Part shown: positions 17,820 to 26,269 of the stretch, one piece after another
How positions within the stretch are numbered: the stretch's first letter is position 1
How the letters are laid out: every line of letters starts with the position of its first letter
Assembly (NCBI RefSeq): GCF_008107685.1
Contig: NZ_VIRF01000058.1
Coordinates: 372,001 to 436,000, forward strand
DNA: 64,000 nucleotides
Source: Novosphingobium sp. BW1
GTDB lineage: Bacteria; Pseudomonadota; Alphaproteobacteria; Sphingomonadales; Sphingomonadaceae
Direction of reading: 5' to 3'
Translations under genes and position numbers: made by a program
The notes under the pieces: generated by a model
What the model saw: the letters and a program-made list of their open reading frames with translations, nothing else
Told to the model about the DNA's origin: nothing
Databases searched by the model: none

Positions 17820-18956
17820 TCAATCGAGCCGCTTGCGCACAGTGCGCCGCGTCAGGAAAGTGAGAAGAAGCGCATAGCCCCCTAGGATTGCGCAGCTGCG
17901 CGCAACCATTGCCCAATCGGTCCCGGCCAGGAACAGCGTCTTGATGAGCATCATGAAGTGCGTGGCGGGAACGATCTGCGCGGCTATCTCGACACCTATC
18001 GGCACATTGCGCAAGTCGAACACGAACCCTGACAACATCATCGCGGGCATGAAGCTGGTGAGGAGTGCCACCTGGCTCGCCGCGAACTGGTTACGCGTCG
18101 CGCCCGAAATCCAGAGCCCCAGGAGCAGCGAGACGATCAGGTACATCGTCGAGGAAACGAGGACCGCCAGCAGGGAGCCGCGGATCGGTACATCGAAAAG
18201 GACGCGCGCGGCCACCAGGCACATGGCGAGGTCGACAAGCCCAACAAGGATATAGGGTACAAGCTTGGCGAGCACGATCTCGACGGGACGCACCGGAGTC
18301 ACGAAAAGCGATTCCAGCGTGCCGCGCTCCCATTCGCGCGCCACCAGCAGCGAGGTCAGGAATGCGCCCACCAGCGTCATAATGAGAACGACAAGCCCCG
18401 GCACCAGATACCAAGTGCTGTTCGAGGTCTCGTTGAACCAGACGCGCTGCACGATTTCCACCTGTCCGGCGCCGGACAACGCGCCCTCCCCGCGATCGCC
18501 ACGGTGCTCCAGCGCCTTGGAAATGGCCCCCGAAAGATAGGCTTCCAGCGTGCTGGCCGTCACGGAATCGATACCGTTGAGCACGATCTGGACGCGGGCG
18601 CTGCCCGCCGCATACCGGCGCGCGAAATCGACCGGGAAATGGACGATGGCATCAACGCTGCCATCTCCCAGGAGGTGCTCGGCTTCGGCCATGGTCGTGA
18701 CCCGACGAGGGGCGAGGTAGCGTGAGCCCTCCAGCCCCGAGACCACCTCGCGCACGGCGACCGACGGCGTGTCGATAACGACTGCGACAGGCGCGTTGCG
18801 CACATCGAAGGAGAGGCCGTACCCGAACAGCAGGATCAGCGCGAGCGGTAGCAGGAAACCAACGAGTAGGTTCGAACGGTCCCGCACCATCTGGCGCATT
18901 TCCTTGCGCACCAGCGCGGTCAGGCGCTGGACAAAGCCCGATCGTGGCACGCTCAT
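17820..18956 (-). CDS. ABC-2 type transporter permease
   Basis: The 378-residue product has the same architecture as its downstream neighbour: an N-terminal helix, an extracytoplasmic domain and then five helices. It carries the coupling region EWERGTLESLFVTPVRPVEIVLAK. The two permeases probably form a heterodimer. The start overlaps the stop of the ATPase gene (ATGA), indicating coupling. It may export hydrophobic compounds or antibiotics, by analogy with related systems. Confidence 0.92.
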   Translation of the reverse strand: MSVPRSGFVQRLTALVRKEMRQMVRDRSNLLVGFLLPLALILLFGYGLSFDVRNAPVAVVIDTPSVAVREVVSGLEGSRYLAPRRVTTMAEAEHLLGDGSVDAIVHFPVDFARRYAAGSARVQIVLNGIDSVTASTLEAYLSGAISKALEHRGDRGEGALSGAGQVEIVQRVWFNETSNSTWYLVPGLVVLIMTLVGAFLTSLLVAREWERGTLESLFVTPVRPVEIVLAKLVPYILVGLVDLAMCLVAARVLFDVPIRGSLLAVLVSSTMYLIVSLLLGLWISGATRNQFAASQVALLTSFMPAMMLSGFVFDLRNVPIGVEIAAQIVPATHFMMLIKTLFLAGTDWAMVARSCAILGGYALLLTFLTRRTVRKRLD

Positions 18957-20779
18957 GCCACGCTCTCCGGCCCGCCTGGCATCGTCCGCTCCTGTGCCCG
19001 CGCATTCTCGACGATGGCAATGAAAGCACTGTTCATGTCCTGGCCGCGCGGCCCCGCCTCTTCGCGCACCGCGCGCGGAGTGCCCAGCGCAAGCAGACGG
19101 CCGGCGTCCTGGATCGCGATGCGGTCGCAGTACTCGGCTTCCTCCATGAAGTGCGTCGTCACGATGATCGTCACACCCTCCTGCGAGAGCTGCGTGATCG
19201 TGCGCCAGAACGCACGCCGGGCCAGTGGGTCGATGCCGCTGGTGGGTTCATCGAGGAACAGGATGCGCGGACCATGCAGCAGCCCGGCCGCCATCGCGAG
19301 GCGCTGCTTGTAGCCATGCGGCAGATTGCCGCTCTGCGCCTGTGGATCAAGATCGAAGCGGGCCTCGATGGCGCGCACCCGCGCGCGCAGGGTCCCGCCC
19401 CGCAGGCCGTATGCGCCGCCGAAGAACTCCAGATTTTCGCGCACCGAGAGGTTCGCATAGAGCGAGAACTTCTGCGCGACGTAGCCGATGCGCCGCCGCG
19501 CGTTCGCACGTGTCTGGCGCAGGTTCACCCCCGCCACCTCCAGGTGGCCGCTGCTCGCCGGAAGCAACCCGCAGAGCATGCGGAAGGTGGTCGTCTTGCC
19601 CGCGCCATTGGGCCCGAGGAGGCCGAATATTTCGCCCGGCCGAACATCGAAGCTGGTGCTGGCAACCGCGGTAAAGTCGCCGAAGCGGCGAACGAGGTCG
19701 CGCACGACGATGATCGGCGCGCCGTCCTGACCCCGCTCGGGTCCGGCGCTGGACAAGGCCACCTCCCCGCCCTGATCGGGCGCGGTCGGCTCGCCTTCCT
19801 CCTCGTGTGCCCGCAGCAGAAGCATGAAGGCATCTTCCAGTTCCTCCTCACGCGACCGCGCTTCACAGCCAACCAGGAGATCAACGAGACTGTCAGCTGC
19901 GCATTCGGGTCGGCGGATAAAATGGACCTCGCCCCCGCTCGGCACGGCATCAACGATCCGGTCCGGGGCGTCGATCAGGCGCGCCTGGAGATCGCGGGCG
20001 GGTTCGCCTTCGCGCGGCGCAGCGACGTAGGTCAGCCCGGCAACCCGGGCGCGCAGTTCACCGGGCGTGCCCTCGGCCAGCTGTTCGCCCTTGTTGAAGA
20101 CATGGACCCGCTCGCAGCGCGCGGCCTCGTCCATGTAGGCCGTGCTGACAAGGACGCTGAGGCCCTCTTGGGCAATCATCTGCTCGATGATCTCCCAAAG
20201 GTCGCGACGCGAGAGAGGATCGACCCCCACGCTTGGCTCGTCGAGCAGCAGCAGGTCTGGCACACGCACCAGCGTGCAGGCGAGACCAAGCTTCTGTTTC
20301 ATGCCCCCGGAAAGATTGCCCGCCGGGCGCGCGGTAAAGCGCGCCAGATCGGTCATTTCGAGAAGCCGGGCAAACCGCTCACGGCGCAGGTTCGCGGGCA
20401 CGCCGTGAAGATCGGCATAGAGATCAAGGTTCTCCTGGATACTGAGATCTTCATAGAGCCCGAAGCGCTGCGGCATGTAGCTGATCCGGCTCTGAATTTC
20501 CTGTGCATCCTGCGCGGCATCATGGCCCAGCACCTGCAGTCCGCCTCCATCGGCGCGCAGAAGCCCTGCGATCATGCGCATCAGCGTTGTCTTGCCGGCG
20601 CCATCGGGACCGACGAGCGCGGTCAAGCGCCCCGCTGCGACCTCAAAGGATATCCCCTTGAGGGCGTCGAAAGGCGCGCCGTCAGGCCCCTCGAAAGTCT
20701 TGACCAGATCGCGCGCGACGATGATCGGCGGCGCGTGCCCCCCCTTTCGGGCTCCATGACTGTCGAGCGCTAGACTCAT
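18953..20779 (-). CDS. ABC transporter with two fused ATP-binding domains
   Basis: The 608-residue product contains two complete nucleotide-binding domains in tandem. The first has Walker A GPDGAGKT (residues 57-64), signature NLSGGMKQK and Walker B LLLLDEPSVGVD. The second, from about residue 350, has GPNGAGKTT, a degraded signature (NLPHGYKQR, lacking the usual SGGQ) and ILFLDEPTSGID. This single chain would serve the two permeases encoded downstream. No transmembrane segment is present, unlike the longer RbbA proteins. Its ATG overlaps the end of the HlyD gene. Confidence 0.93.
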   Translation of the reverse strand: MSLALDSHGARKGGHAPPIIVARDLVKTFEGPDGAPFDALKGISFEVAAGRLTALVGPDGAGKTTLMRMIAGLLRADGGGLQVLGHDAAQDAQEIQSRISYMPQRFGLYEDLSIQENLDLYADLHGVPANLRRERFARLLEMTDLARFTARPAGNLSGGMKQKLGLACTLVRVPDLLLLDEPSVGVDPLSRRDLWEIIEQMIAQEGLSVLVSTAYMDEAARCERVHVFNKGEQLAEGTPGELRARVAGLTYVAAPREGEPARDLQARLIDAPDRIVDAVPSGGEVHFIRRPECAADSLVDLLVGCEARSREEELEDAFMLLLRAHEEEGEPTAPDQGGEVALSSAGPERGQDGAPIIVVRDLVRRFGDFTAVASTSFDVRPGEIFGLLGPNGAGKTTTFRMLCGLLPASSGHLEVAGVNLRQTRANARRRIGYVAQKFSLYANLSVRENLEFFGGAYGLRGGTLRARVRAIEARFDLDPQAQSGNLPHGYKQRLAMAAGLLHGPRILFLDEPTSGIDPLARRAFWRTITQLSQEGVTIIVTTHFMEEAEYCDRIAIQDAGRLLALGTPRAVREEAGPRGQDMNSAFIAIVENARAQERTMPGGPESVA

Positions 20780-21777
20780 TTCTGTCCACCGGTGTCCAGA
20801 CGCACCGTGACCGGCTGGCCAAGGCGCAAGGCCTCACGGGTGTCCGAGACGATCACGCGCACCTCGTAGACCAGCGCCGTGCGCAAGTCCTCGGTTTCGA
20901 CCGACTTGGGCGTGAACTCGGCGACCGAGGAAATGTAGCCGACCTGCCCCTTCACTGGCGCGTCGGGCGCGCTGTCGCTGGTTACTTGCGCGGCCATGCC
21001 GGGATGAACCCGGCCCAGGTCTTGCTCACCGACGTAGACCCGCACCCACTTCGGCGAAAGGAGTGCCAGATCCAGCACCGGCCGCTGGGGCGATGCCATG
21101 TCCCCCTCCTCAAGCAGCCGCGCCCGTACAACCCCGCGATGCGGTGCGCGCAGCACGCCCATCTCGACACGATGACGCAGCAACGCGGCCTGCGCTTCAG
21201 CGGCCTGGACCTGCGCGGCGGCCGTGGCCACCTGCTCTGTGCGCGGCCCCTTGCGCGCGAGCATCAGCGCCTGACCGGCTTCCTCGGCGCGCGCCGCCGC
21301 CGCCTCGGCCGCGCTCGTTGCCGCATCGAGATCGTGGGTGCTGACCGCCCGTCCGTCGGTCGCGGCACTCGCCTGCTGCATACGGGCAAGGTCTTGGCTG
21401 GTTCGGGCAGCGTCAGCCTGCGCGGCGCGCTTGGCCTCACGGGCCTGAGCAATTTCTTCGGGACGCGAGCCATTGCGCAATTGGTCCAGTTGCGCGCGCC
21501 GGGCCGCCAGCTCGGCCTCGGCCTGGCGCACCTGCAACGCGAGCGTCTCGGTGTCGAGCCGGGCAACGACATCTCCGGCCTCCACCGTATCCCCCTCTTC
21601 GACGGTCAGTTCGGTAAGGCGCCCAGCTTCCTCGAACGCCAGCGAAACCTGGCGGACATCGACATTGCCATGCAATTCGAGGTCACCGTGCCCGTCATCG
21701 CCCCGCCCCAGAAACCAGAAGAGAGCGAGCGCCAGAAGCACAAGCGCCACAAGCGCGGCTCCGACCGATTTCTTCAT
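20776..21777 (-). CDS. HlyD-family periplasmic adaptor protein
   Basis: The 333-residue product has an N-terminal membrane helix (about residues 6-24), a split biotinyl/lipoyl-like barrel (LTVEEGDTVEAGDVVARLDTE region and APHRGVVRARLLEEGD) and a long Ala/Glu/Arg-rich coiled coil of about 130 residues between them. It bridges the ABC-2 permeases and the outer-membrane channel. It is the first gene of the export operon. The ATG at 21777 has AAGGAG immediately upstream with unusually short spacing; the longer open frame to 21918 has no convincing start. Confidence 0.92.
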   Translation of the reverse strand: MKKSVGAALVALVLLALALFWFLGRGDDGHGDLELHGNVDVRQVSLAFEEAGRLTELTVEEGDTVEAGDVVARLDTETLALQVRQAEAELAARRAQLDQLRNGSRPEEIAQAREAKRAAQADAARTSQDLARMQQASAATDGRAVSTHDLDAATSAAEAAAARAEEAGQALMLARKGPRTEQVATAAAQVQAAEAQAALLRHRVEMGVLRAPHRGVVRARLLEEGDMASPQRPVLDLALLSPKWVRVYVGEQDLGRVHPGMAAQVTSDSAPDAPVKGQVGYISSVAEFTPKSVETEDLRTALVYEVRVIVSDTREALRLGQPVTVRLDTGGQK

Positions 21778-21974
21778 GCTCCTTACACCCCCCGAGTCGT
21801 TTCCGCACCGCCATCCGGCAAGAAGACTGCCACCACCGCACGCCCAAGAAAACCGCGCCAGATCAAATTGGACGAATGTCTTTGCAGTCCGATTGCAGTG
21901 CAGCACGCCCGGCACCATGGGACGGACCCATCTGCCACTTGGGAAATCGGCCCGGTCCTGCTACGCGGCCCGCC

Positions 21975-23855
21975 ATGCTGACGATCCGCGACATCACCGT
22001 GCGCCTTGGGGGCCGCACCATCCTCGACCAGGCCAGTGCGACCATTCCCAACGGGGGCAAGGTCGGCCTCATCGGGCGCAATGGCGCGGGCAAATCGACA
22101 CTGGTCAAGACCGTGATCGGCGAGCTCGAACCCGATGGCGGTTCGGTCGACCTGCCGCGCCGCGCACGCCTTGGCTACATCGCACAGGAGGCGCCCAGCG
22201 GGACCAAAACCCCGTTCGAGGCGGTCCTCGACGGCGACACCGAACGCACGCAGCTGCTCGAGGAAGCCGAGACCTGCACTGACCCCAATCGCCTGGGCGA
22301 TGTGCACGAGCGCCTGATCGCGATCGACGCCTACTCCGCCCCGGCCCGCGCCGCACGCATCCTCGTCGGCCTCGGATTCGATGAGGAAATGCAGGGTCAA
22401 CCGCTAGACAGCTTTTCGGGTGGCTGGAAGATGCGTGTCGCCCTGGCTGCCCTCCTCTTTTCGCAGCCCGATGTCCTGCTGCTCGACGAGCCTTCGAACC
22501 ACCTCGACATCGAAGCCACGCTATGGCTGGAAAGTTTTCTCTCCAGCTATCCCGGCACGCTGATCGTCATCAGCCACGAACGCAGTCTCCTCAACCGCGT
22601 GGTCGATCACATCTGCCACCTGCAGAACGGCAAGCTCACGCTCTATCCCGGTACCTACGACAGCTTCGAGCGCCTGCGCGCCGAACGCGCGGCGCAGGCC
22701 GAAGCGGCCAAGGCCAGTCAGGAAGCTGAGCGCAAGAAGCTCGCCGACTACGTCGCGCGCAACTCCGCGCGCGCCTCGACCGCCAAGCAGGCCCAGTCGC
22801 GCGCGAAGATGCTGGCCAAGATGCAGCCGATCGCGACGCTCGCCGAAGATCCCTCGATGCGCTTCGAATTTCCTAGCCCCGATGAGCTGCGTCCCCCGCT
22901 CGTCACGCTCGACAAGGCAGCCGTGGGCTACGAGGAAGGCAAGCCGATCCTGCGCCTCCTCAACCTGCGCATCGATCCCGATGACCGCATTGCCCTGCTT
23001 GGCCGCAACGGCAACGGCAAAACGACACTCGCCCGCCTGATCGCGCGCCAACTCGAGCCGATGGAAGGTGAGACAAACTTCTCGCCGCGCATCCGCATCG
23101 GCTACTTCACCCAGTATCAAGTCGAGGAACTGCCCGAAGGGTCAACCCCGCTCGAACTGATGACCCGCGCCATGCCCGACAAGCCGCCGCAGGCTGTGCG
23201 CAACCAACTCGGCCGCTTCGGTTTCTCCGGCAACCGCGCCACCTCGGACACACATACAATGTCGGGCGGTGAACGTGCGCGACTGGCACTGGCATTGGTG
23301 ACCCGCGATGCACCGCACATGCTCATTCTCGACGAGCCGACCAACCACCTCGACGTAGACGCGCGCGAGGCGCTGGTCCAGGCGCTCAACGCCTACGAAG
23401 GTGCCGTCATCCTCGTCAGCCACGACCGCCACATGGTGGAACTCGCCGCCGACCGGCTCGTCCTCGTCGATAAGGGCGAGGCCCGTGCCTACGACGGTTC
23501 GATGGACGATTACATCGACTTTGTCCTGGGCCGGAACCAACCCAAATCCGATGAGCCGCAGAGCACGAACGATGCCAAGCCCGCCCGCAAGTCGGGCGCG
23601 GTCGCACGCGAGGAGCTGAAAGCCCTGCGCCGCAAGGTGACCGAGGCCGAGACCGCGATGAAGCGCCTCCAGACCCGGCTCACTGCACTCGACGCCGCGC
23701 TGGTCGATCCCGCAAACGCCAAGGGCGATCTCAAGGACTTGGGCCTCGGCGCCATCGGACAGAAGCACACCGAAGTGAGCGCGGCGCTCGAAGAAGCCGA
23801 AATGACCTGGCTCGAAGCCAGCGAGGCTCTCGACGAGGTCATGGGGAACGGGTGA
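21975..23855 (+). CDS. ABC-F family ATP-binding protein
   Basis: The 626-residue soluble product has two ATP-binding domains with Walker A GRNGAGKS (residues 34-41) and GRNGNGKT, and signatures FSGGWKMR and MSGGERAR. They are separated by the charged linker typical of ABC-F proteins (ASTAKQAQSRAKMLAKM). The C-terminus has a coiled coil (about 545-626) as in Uup/YheS-like members. ABC-F proteins act on ribosomes, not in transport. I chose the ATG at 21975 because MLTIRDITVRLGG is the standard N-terminus. The nearly 200-bp gap to the divergent hlyD start holds both promoters. Confidence 0.94.
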   Translation: MLTIRDITVRLGGRTILDQASATIPNGGKVGLIGRNGAGKSTLVKTVIGELEPDGGSVDLPRRARLGYIAQEAPSGTKTPFEAVLDGDTERTQLLEEAETCTDPNRLGDVHERLIAIDAYSAPARAARILVGLGFDEEMQGQPLDSFSGGWKMRVALAALLFSQPDVLLLDEPSNHLDIEATLWLESFLSSYPGTLIVISHERSLLNRVVDHICHLQNGKLTLYPGTYDSFERLRAERAAQAEAAKASQEAERKKLADYVARNSARASTAKQAQSRAKMLAKMQPIATLAEDPSMRFEFPSPDELRPPLVTLDKAAVGYEEGKPILRLLNLRIDPDDRIALLGRNGNGKTTLARLIARQLEPMEGETNFSPRIRIGYFTQYQVEELPEGSTPLELMTRAMPDKPPQAVRNQLGRFGFSGNRATSDTHTMSGGERARLALALVTRDAPHMLILDEPTNHLDVDAREALVQALNAYEGAVILVSHDRHMVELAADRLVLVDKGEARAYDGSMDDYIDFVLGRNQPKSDEPQSTNDAKPARKSGAVAREELKALRRKVTEAETAMKRLQTRLTALDAALVDPANAKGDLKDLGLGAIGQKHTEVSAALEEAEMTWLEASEALDEVMGNG

Positions 23856-24144
23856 GGCGTGTAAGCCCAATGCGTGTGCGGACAGCCGCAAAGACAAATA
23901 AACACCCGGAATTAAAGAAACGAGTTCGGAGCGCCATCGCCCTCGGGCTGCCAAAACTGCCTACGTTTCTTCGCTGCGCGACCATGGCTTAAAAGCGAGA
24001 TCCTCGATTTTTGAGGCCAAAGGGCAATAACCCTCTAAAAACCATTGCTATTCCTTCGGATATCCACTCACCGCTTAACGTGGTGAGCCTCAAAATCCCG
24101 ACACTGAAAACGCCTGTTTACCAACGCTGGACATTGTCCTGTCC

Positions 24145-24167
24145 GGCGCTGGCGCTGGCGCTGGCGC
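24145..24167. repeat. GGCGCT hexanucleotide tandem repeat
   Basis: Nearly four head-to-tail copies of GGCGCT lie just beyond the helicase terminator. This is a short microsatellite-like repeat in non-coding DNA. Confidence 0.85.
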
Positions 24168-24170
24168 ACA

Positions 24171-24207
24171 AAAAAGGGCCGGACACACGGTCCCGCCCTC
24201 TTCTTTT
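24171..24207 (-). terminator. Intrinsic terminator of the helicase gene
   Basis: On the minus strand a GC-rich stem (GGGC.GGACC with GGTCC.GCCC type pairing around TGTG) is followed by TTTTTT. It lies about 25 bp after the helicase stop. Confidence 0.75.
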
Positions 24208-24229
24208 CGTTGGATGCGCGTCCCGGAGA

Positions 24230-26020
24230 TCAGCCCCGGCGGCTCTTGCTCTTCGGGCCGCCACCATGGCTTGAGGCACCGCGGTGCGGGCCTTCCCGAC
24301 GCGGACCGTCGCGGCGCGGCGGCTTGCCACCACCGTTGAACGGACGGGCCTTGCGCGGCGGACCATCGTTGCCGCCACGCGGACCACCACGGAAACCGCC
24401 GGGGCGTCCCGGCGGCGGCGCGGCGGAGCGCTCGAAGCGGATGGCCTTCTCGAAATCATCATCGCCCGAACCCGCGGTCTTCTCGACGGTCTGGGCGAAG
24501 CGGTCCGCCATGGCGGCCGGAATCTCGATGAAGGTCTCGTGAACGAGAATGCGGATCTGGCCGATGACATCGCTCGACACGTGGCCACGGCGGCACACGA
24601 CTGGAAGAACCCAGCGCGGCTCGGCCTGATCCTTGCGGCCGATGTTCATGCGGAACCAAACCGCGTCCTCGAAGCCTTCGCCACGCTTGCCGCGGCCCGG
24701 CTTCTCAACCTTGCCGAGGAGTTCCTCGGGCTGGGGCATCGTCTCGCGCTGCGCGGCGACGAGAGCAGCCGCGAGGTCTTCGGCCGGAACCTTCTCCATC
24801 AGCGCGCGGGCGATCTCGCGGTCGTCCTCGGTGATCTCGCGCGGCGCGGTCAACGCCTCGATGATACGCTCACGGTCTTGGGCCCGAATGACCTCGGGAC
24901 CGGGAACTTCGGTCCACTCGGCCGGGATCTTCGCGTCACGCAGCATGTATTCGACGCGGCGACGGCGCGAATGCGGCACGAGCAGGATAGCGGTGCCCTT
25001 CTTGCCCGCACGGCCGGTGCGGCCGGAGCGGTGCTGCAGCGTCTCAGCATCGCGCGGGATCTCGACGTGGACCACGAGGGTAAGCGTGGGAAGGTCGATA
25101 CCGCGTGCGGCAACGTCGGTCGCAACGCACACCCGCGCGCGCTTGTCGCGCAGCGCTTGGAGCGCGTTGTTACGCTCGTTCTGCGAGTGCTCGCCCGAAA
25201 GCGCCACGGCGGAAAAGCCGCGCTCGACCAGCCGGGCGTGCAGGTGCTTCACCTTGTCGCGCGTCGCGCAGAACAGGATCGCGGTCTCGGCCTCGTGAAA
25301 GCGCAGGATGTTGATCGCCGCGTTCTCGACATCCGAGGGCGTGACGGTCACGGCCTGGTAGGCGATGTCACCGTGTCCGCGGCTTTCACCCGCGGTCGAA
25401 ATGCGCAGCGCGTTGTTCTGGTACTGGCGAGCGAGCTGTTCGATACCGCGCGGCATGGTCGCCGAGAAAAGCAGCGTGCGGCGTTCGGCCGGGGTCGCAT
25501 CAAGGAGCTCTTCAAGGTCTTCGCGAAAGCCCATGTCGAGCATCTCGTCGGCTTCGTCGAGGACGGCGACGCGCAAGTCGGAGAGGTCGAGCTTGCCCCG
25601 TTCGAGGTGATCGCGCAGACGGCCGGGGGTGCCCACGACGATCGCGGCGCCCTTCTCCAGCTTCTTGCGTTCGGCCACCGGGTCCATACCGCCCACACAC
25701 GTCACGATACGCGCGTTGGTGGGGGCGTAAAGCCAGCTCAGCTCGCGGCTGACCTGCAGGGCCAGTTCGCGGGTCGGGGCAATGACCAGTGCGAGCGGCG
25801 TGCGCGCGTAGGGCAAGTCCTCGACCGCGAGCATCTGCTCGGCCATGGCAAGGCCGAACGCCACCGTCTTGCCCGAGCCCGTCTGCGCCGAGACGAGAAG
25901 GTCGCGGCCTTCCGCTTCCCCTTCGCAGACAGCCTCCTGCACGGCGGTCAGCTTTTCATAGCCCTGGCCGGTCAGCGCGGCTGCAAGAGGTTCGGGGAGG
26001 TGTTCAAAATTGGAAGGCAT
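24230..26020 (-). CDS. DEAD-box ATP-dependent RNA helicase (DeaD/CsdA-like)
   Basis: The 596-residue product has the full helicase core: AQTGSGKT (45-52), PTREL, DEAD (155-158), SAT (186-188) and HRSGRTGR (330-337). A DbpA/CsdA-type RNA-binding domain follows at about 470-550. The tail is an Arg/Gly/Pro-rich low-complexity segment (about 550-596) that would bind RNA. Such helicases act in ribosome assembly, RNA decay and cold adaptation. I chose the ATG at 26020 because the helicase motif order starts there; the longer frame to 26185 has no family resemblance. It is monocistronic with its own terminator. Confidence 0.95.
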   Translation of the reverse strand: MPSNFEHLPEPLAAALTGQGYEKLTAVQEAVCEGEAEGRDLLVSAQTGSGKTVAFGLAMAEQMLAVEDLPYARTPLALVIAPTRELALQVSRELSWLYAPTNARIVTCVGGMDPVAERKKLEKGAAIVVGTPGRLRDHLERGKLDLSDLRVAVLDEADEMLDMGFREDLEELLDATPAERRTLLFSATMPRGIEQLARQYQNNALRISTAGESRGHGDIAYQAVTVTPSDVENAAINILRFHEAETAILFCATRDKVKHLHARLVERGFSAVALSGEHSQNERNNALQALRDKRARVCVATDVAARGIDLPTLTLVVHVEIPRDAETLQHRSGRTGRAGKKGTAILLVPHSRRRRVEYMLRDAKIPAEWTEVPGPEVIRAQDRERIIEALTAPREITEDDREIARALMEKVPAEDLAAALVAAQRETMPQPEELLGKVEKPGRGKRGEGFEDAVWFRMNIGRKDQAEPRWVLPVVCRRGHVSSDVIGQIRILVHETFIEIPAAMADRFAQTVEKTAGSGDDDFEKAIRFERSAAPPPGRPGGFRGGPRGGNDGPPRKARPFNGGGKPPRRDGPRREGPHRGASSHGGGPKSKSRRG

Positions 26021-26269
26021 CAACGGTTCATGCCGCCAAAAAGCGGCCTCTCGGTCAGGGGGATTCGGGAAGCTGGCCCGCACATCGGGCAAACAGTCGG
26101 CGCCCCCATAGACGAAAGCGCGCCACAATGCGCGCCCCAATTTCGTTTTCGGGCGATTTTTTATCGGGCCTGTCCCGTTCCGCACCGGGCCGCGTGCCGG
26201 AAATGAACCCCACAGTCTTCCCTATCAAGGGGGAAACGAGCCCCCCTGCCCCCTTCCCGCCACGGAATT
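26021..26269. other. Intergenic region upstream of the helicase gene
   Basis: About 250 bp between the helicase start and the GH97 stop. It probably holds the helicase promoter and leader. A short AGGGGG/CCCCCT hairpin with a seven-base loop near 26228-26247 could end the glucan operon, but there is no T run. Confidence 0.35.

Larger units (their letters stand above)
23856..24229. other. Convergent intergenic region, AT-richer, no gene seen
   Basis: About 370 bp separate the ABC-F gene from the convergent helicase gene. Base composition drops in GC around 23890-24115. A small hairpin CTCACC-N9-GGTGAG occurs near 24066-24087, and a GGCGCT hexamer repeat and the helicase terminator follow. No credible coding sequence is present; the 87-codon plus-strand ORF from 24011 runs into the helicase antisense. 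Confidence 0.6.

Noticed and set aside
18944..20773. 609-codon plus-strand ORF opposite the ABC ATPase gene
   Set aside because: It is antisense to a gene with complete Walker and signature motifs, and its residues are rich in Arg, His and Ala as expected of a GC-driven shadow frame.
24011..24274. 87-codon plus-strand ORF after the ABC-F gene
   Set aside because: It runs through the helicase terminator and into helicase antisense, with no start context.
24284..26206. 640-codon plus-strand ORF opposite the DEAD-box helicase
   Set aside because: No domain is recognisable and the opposite strand encodes all helicase motifs.
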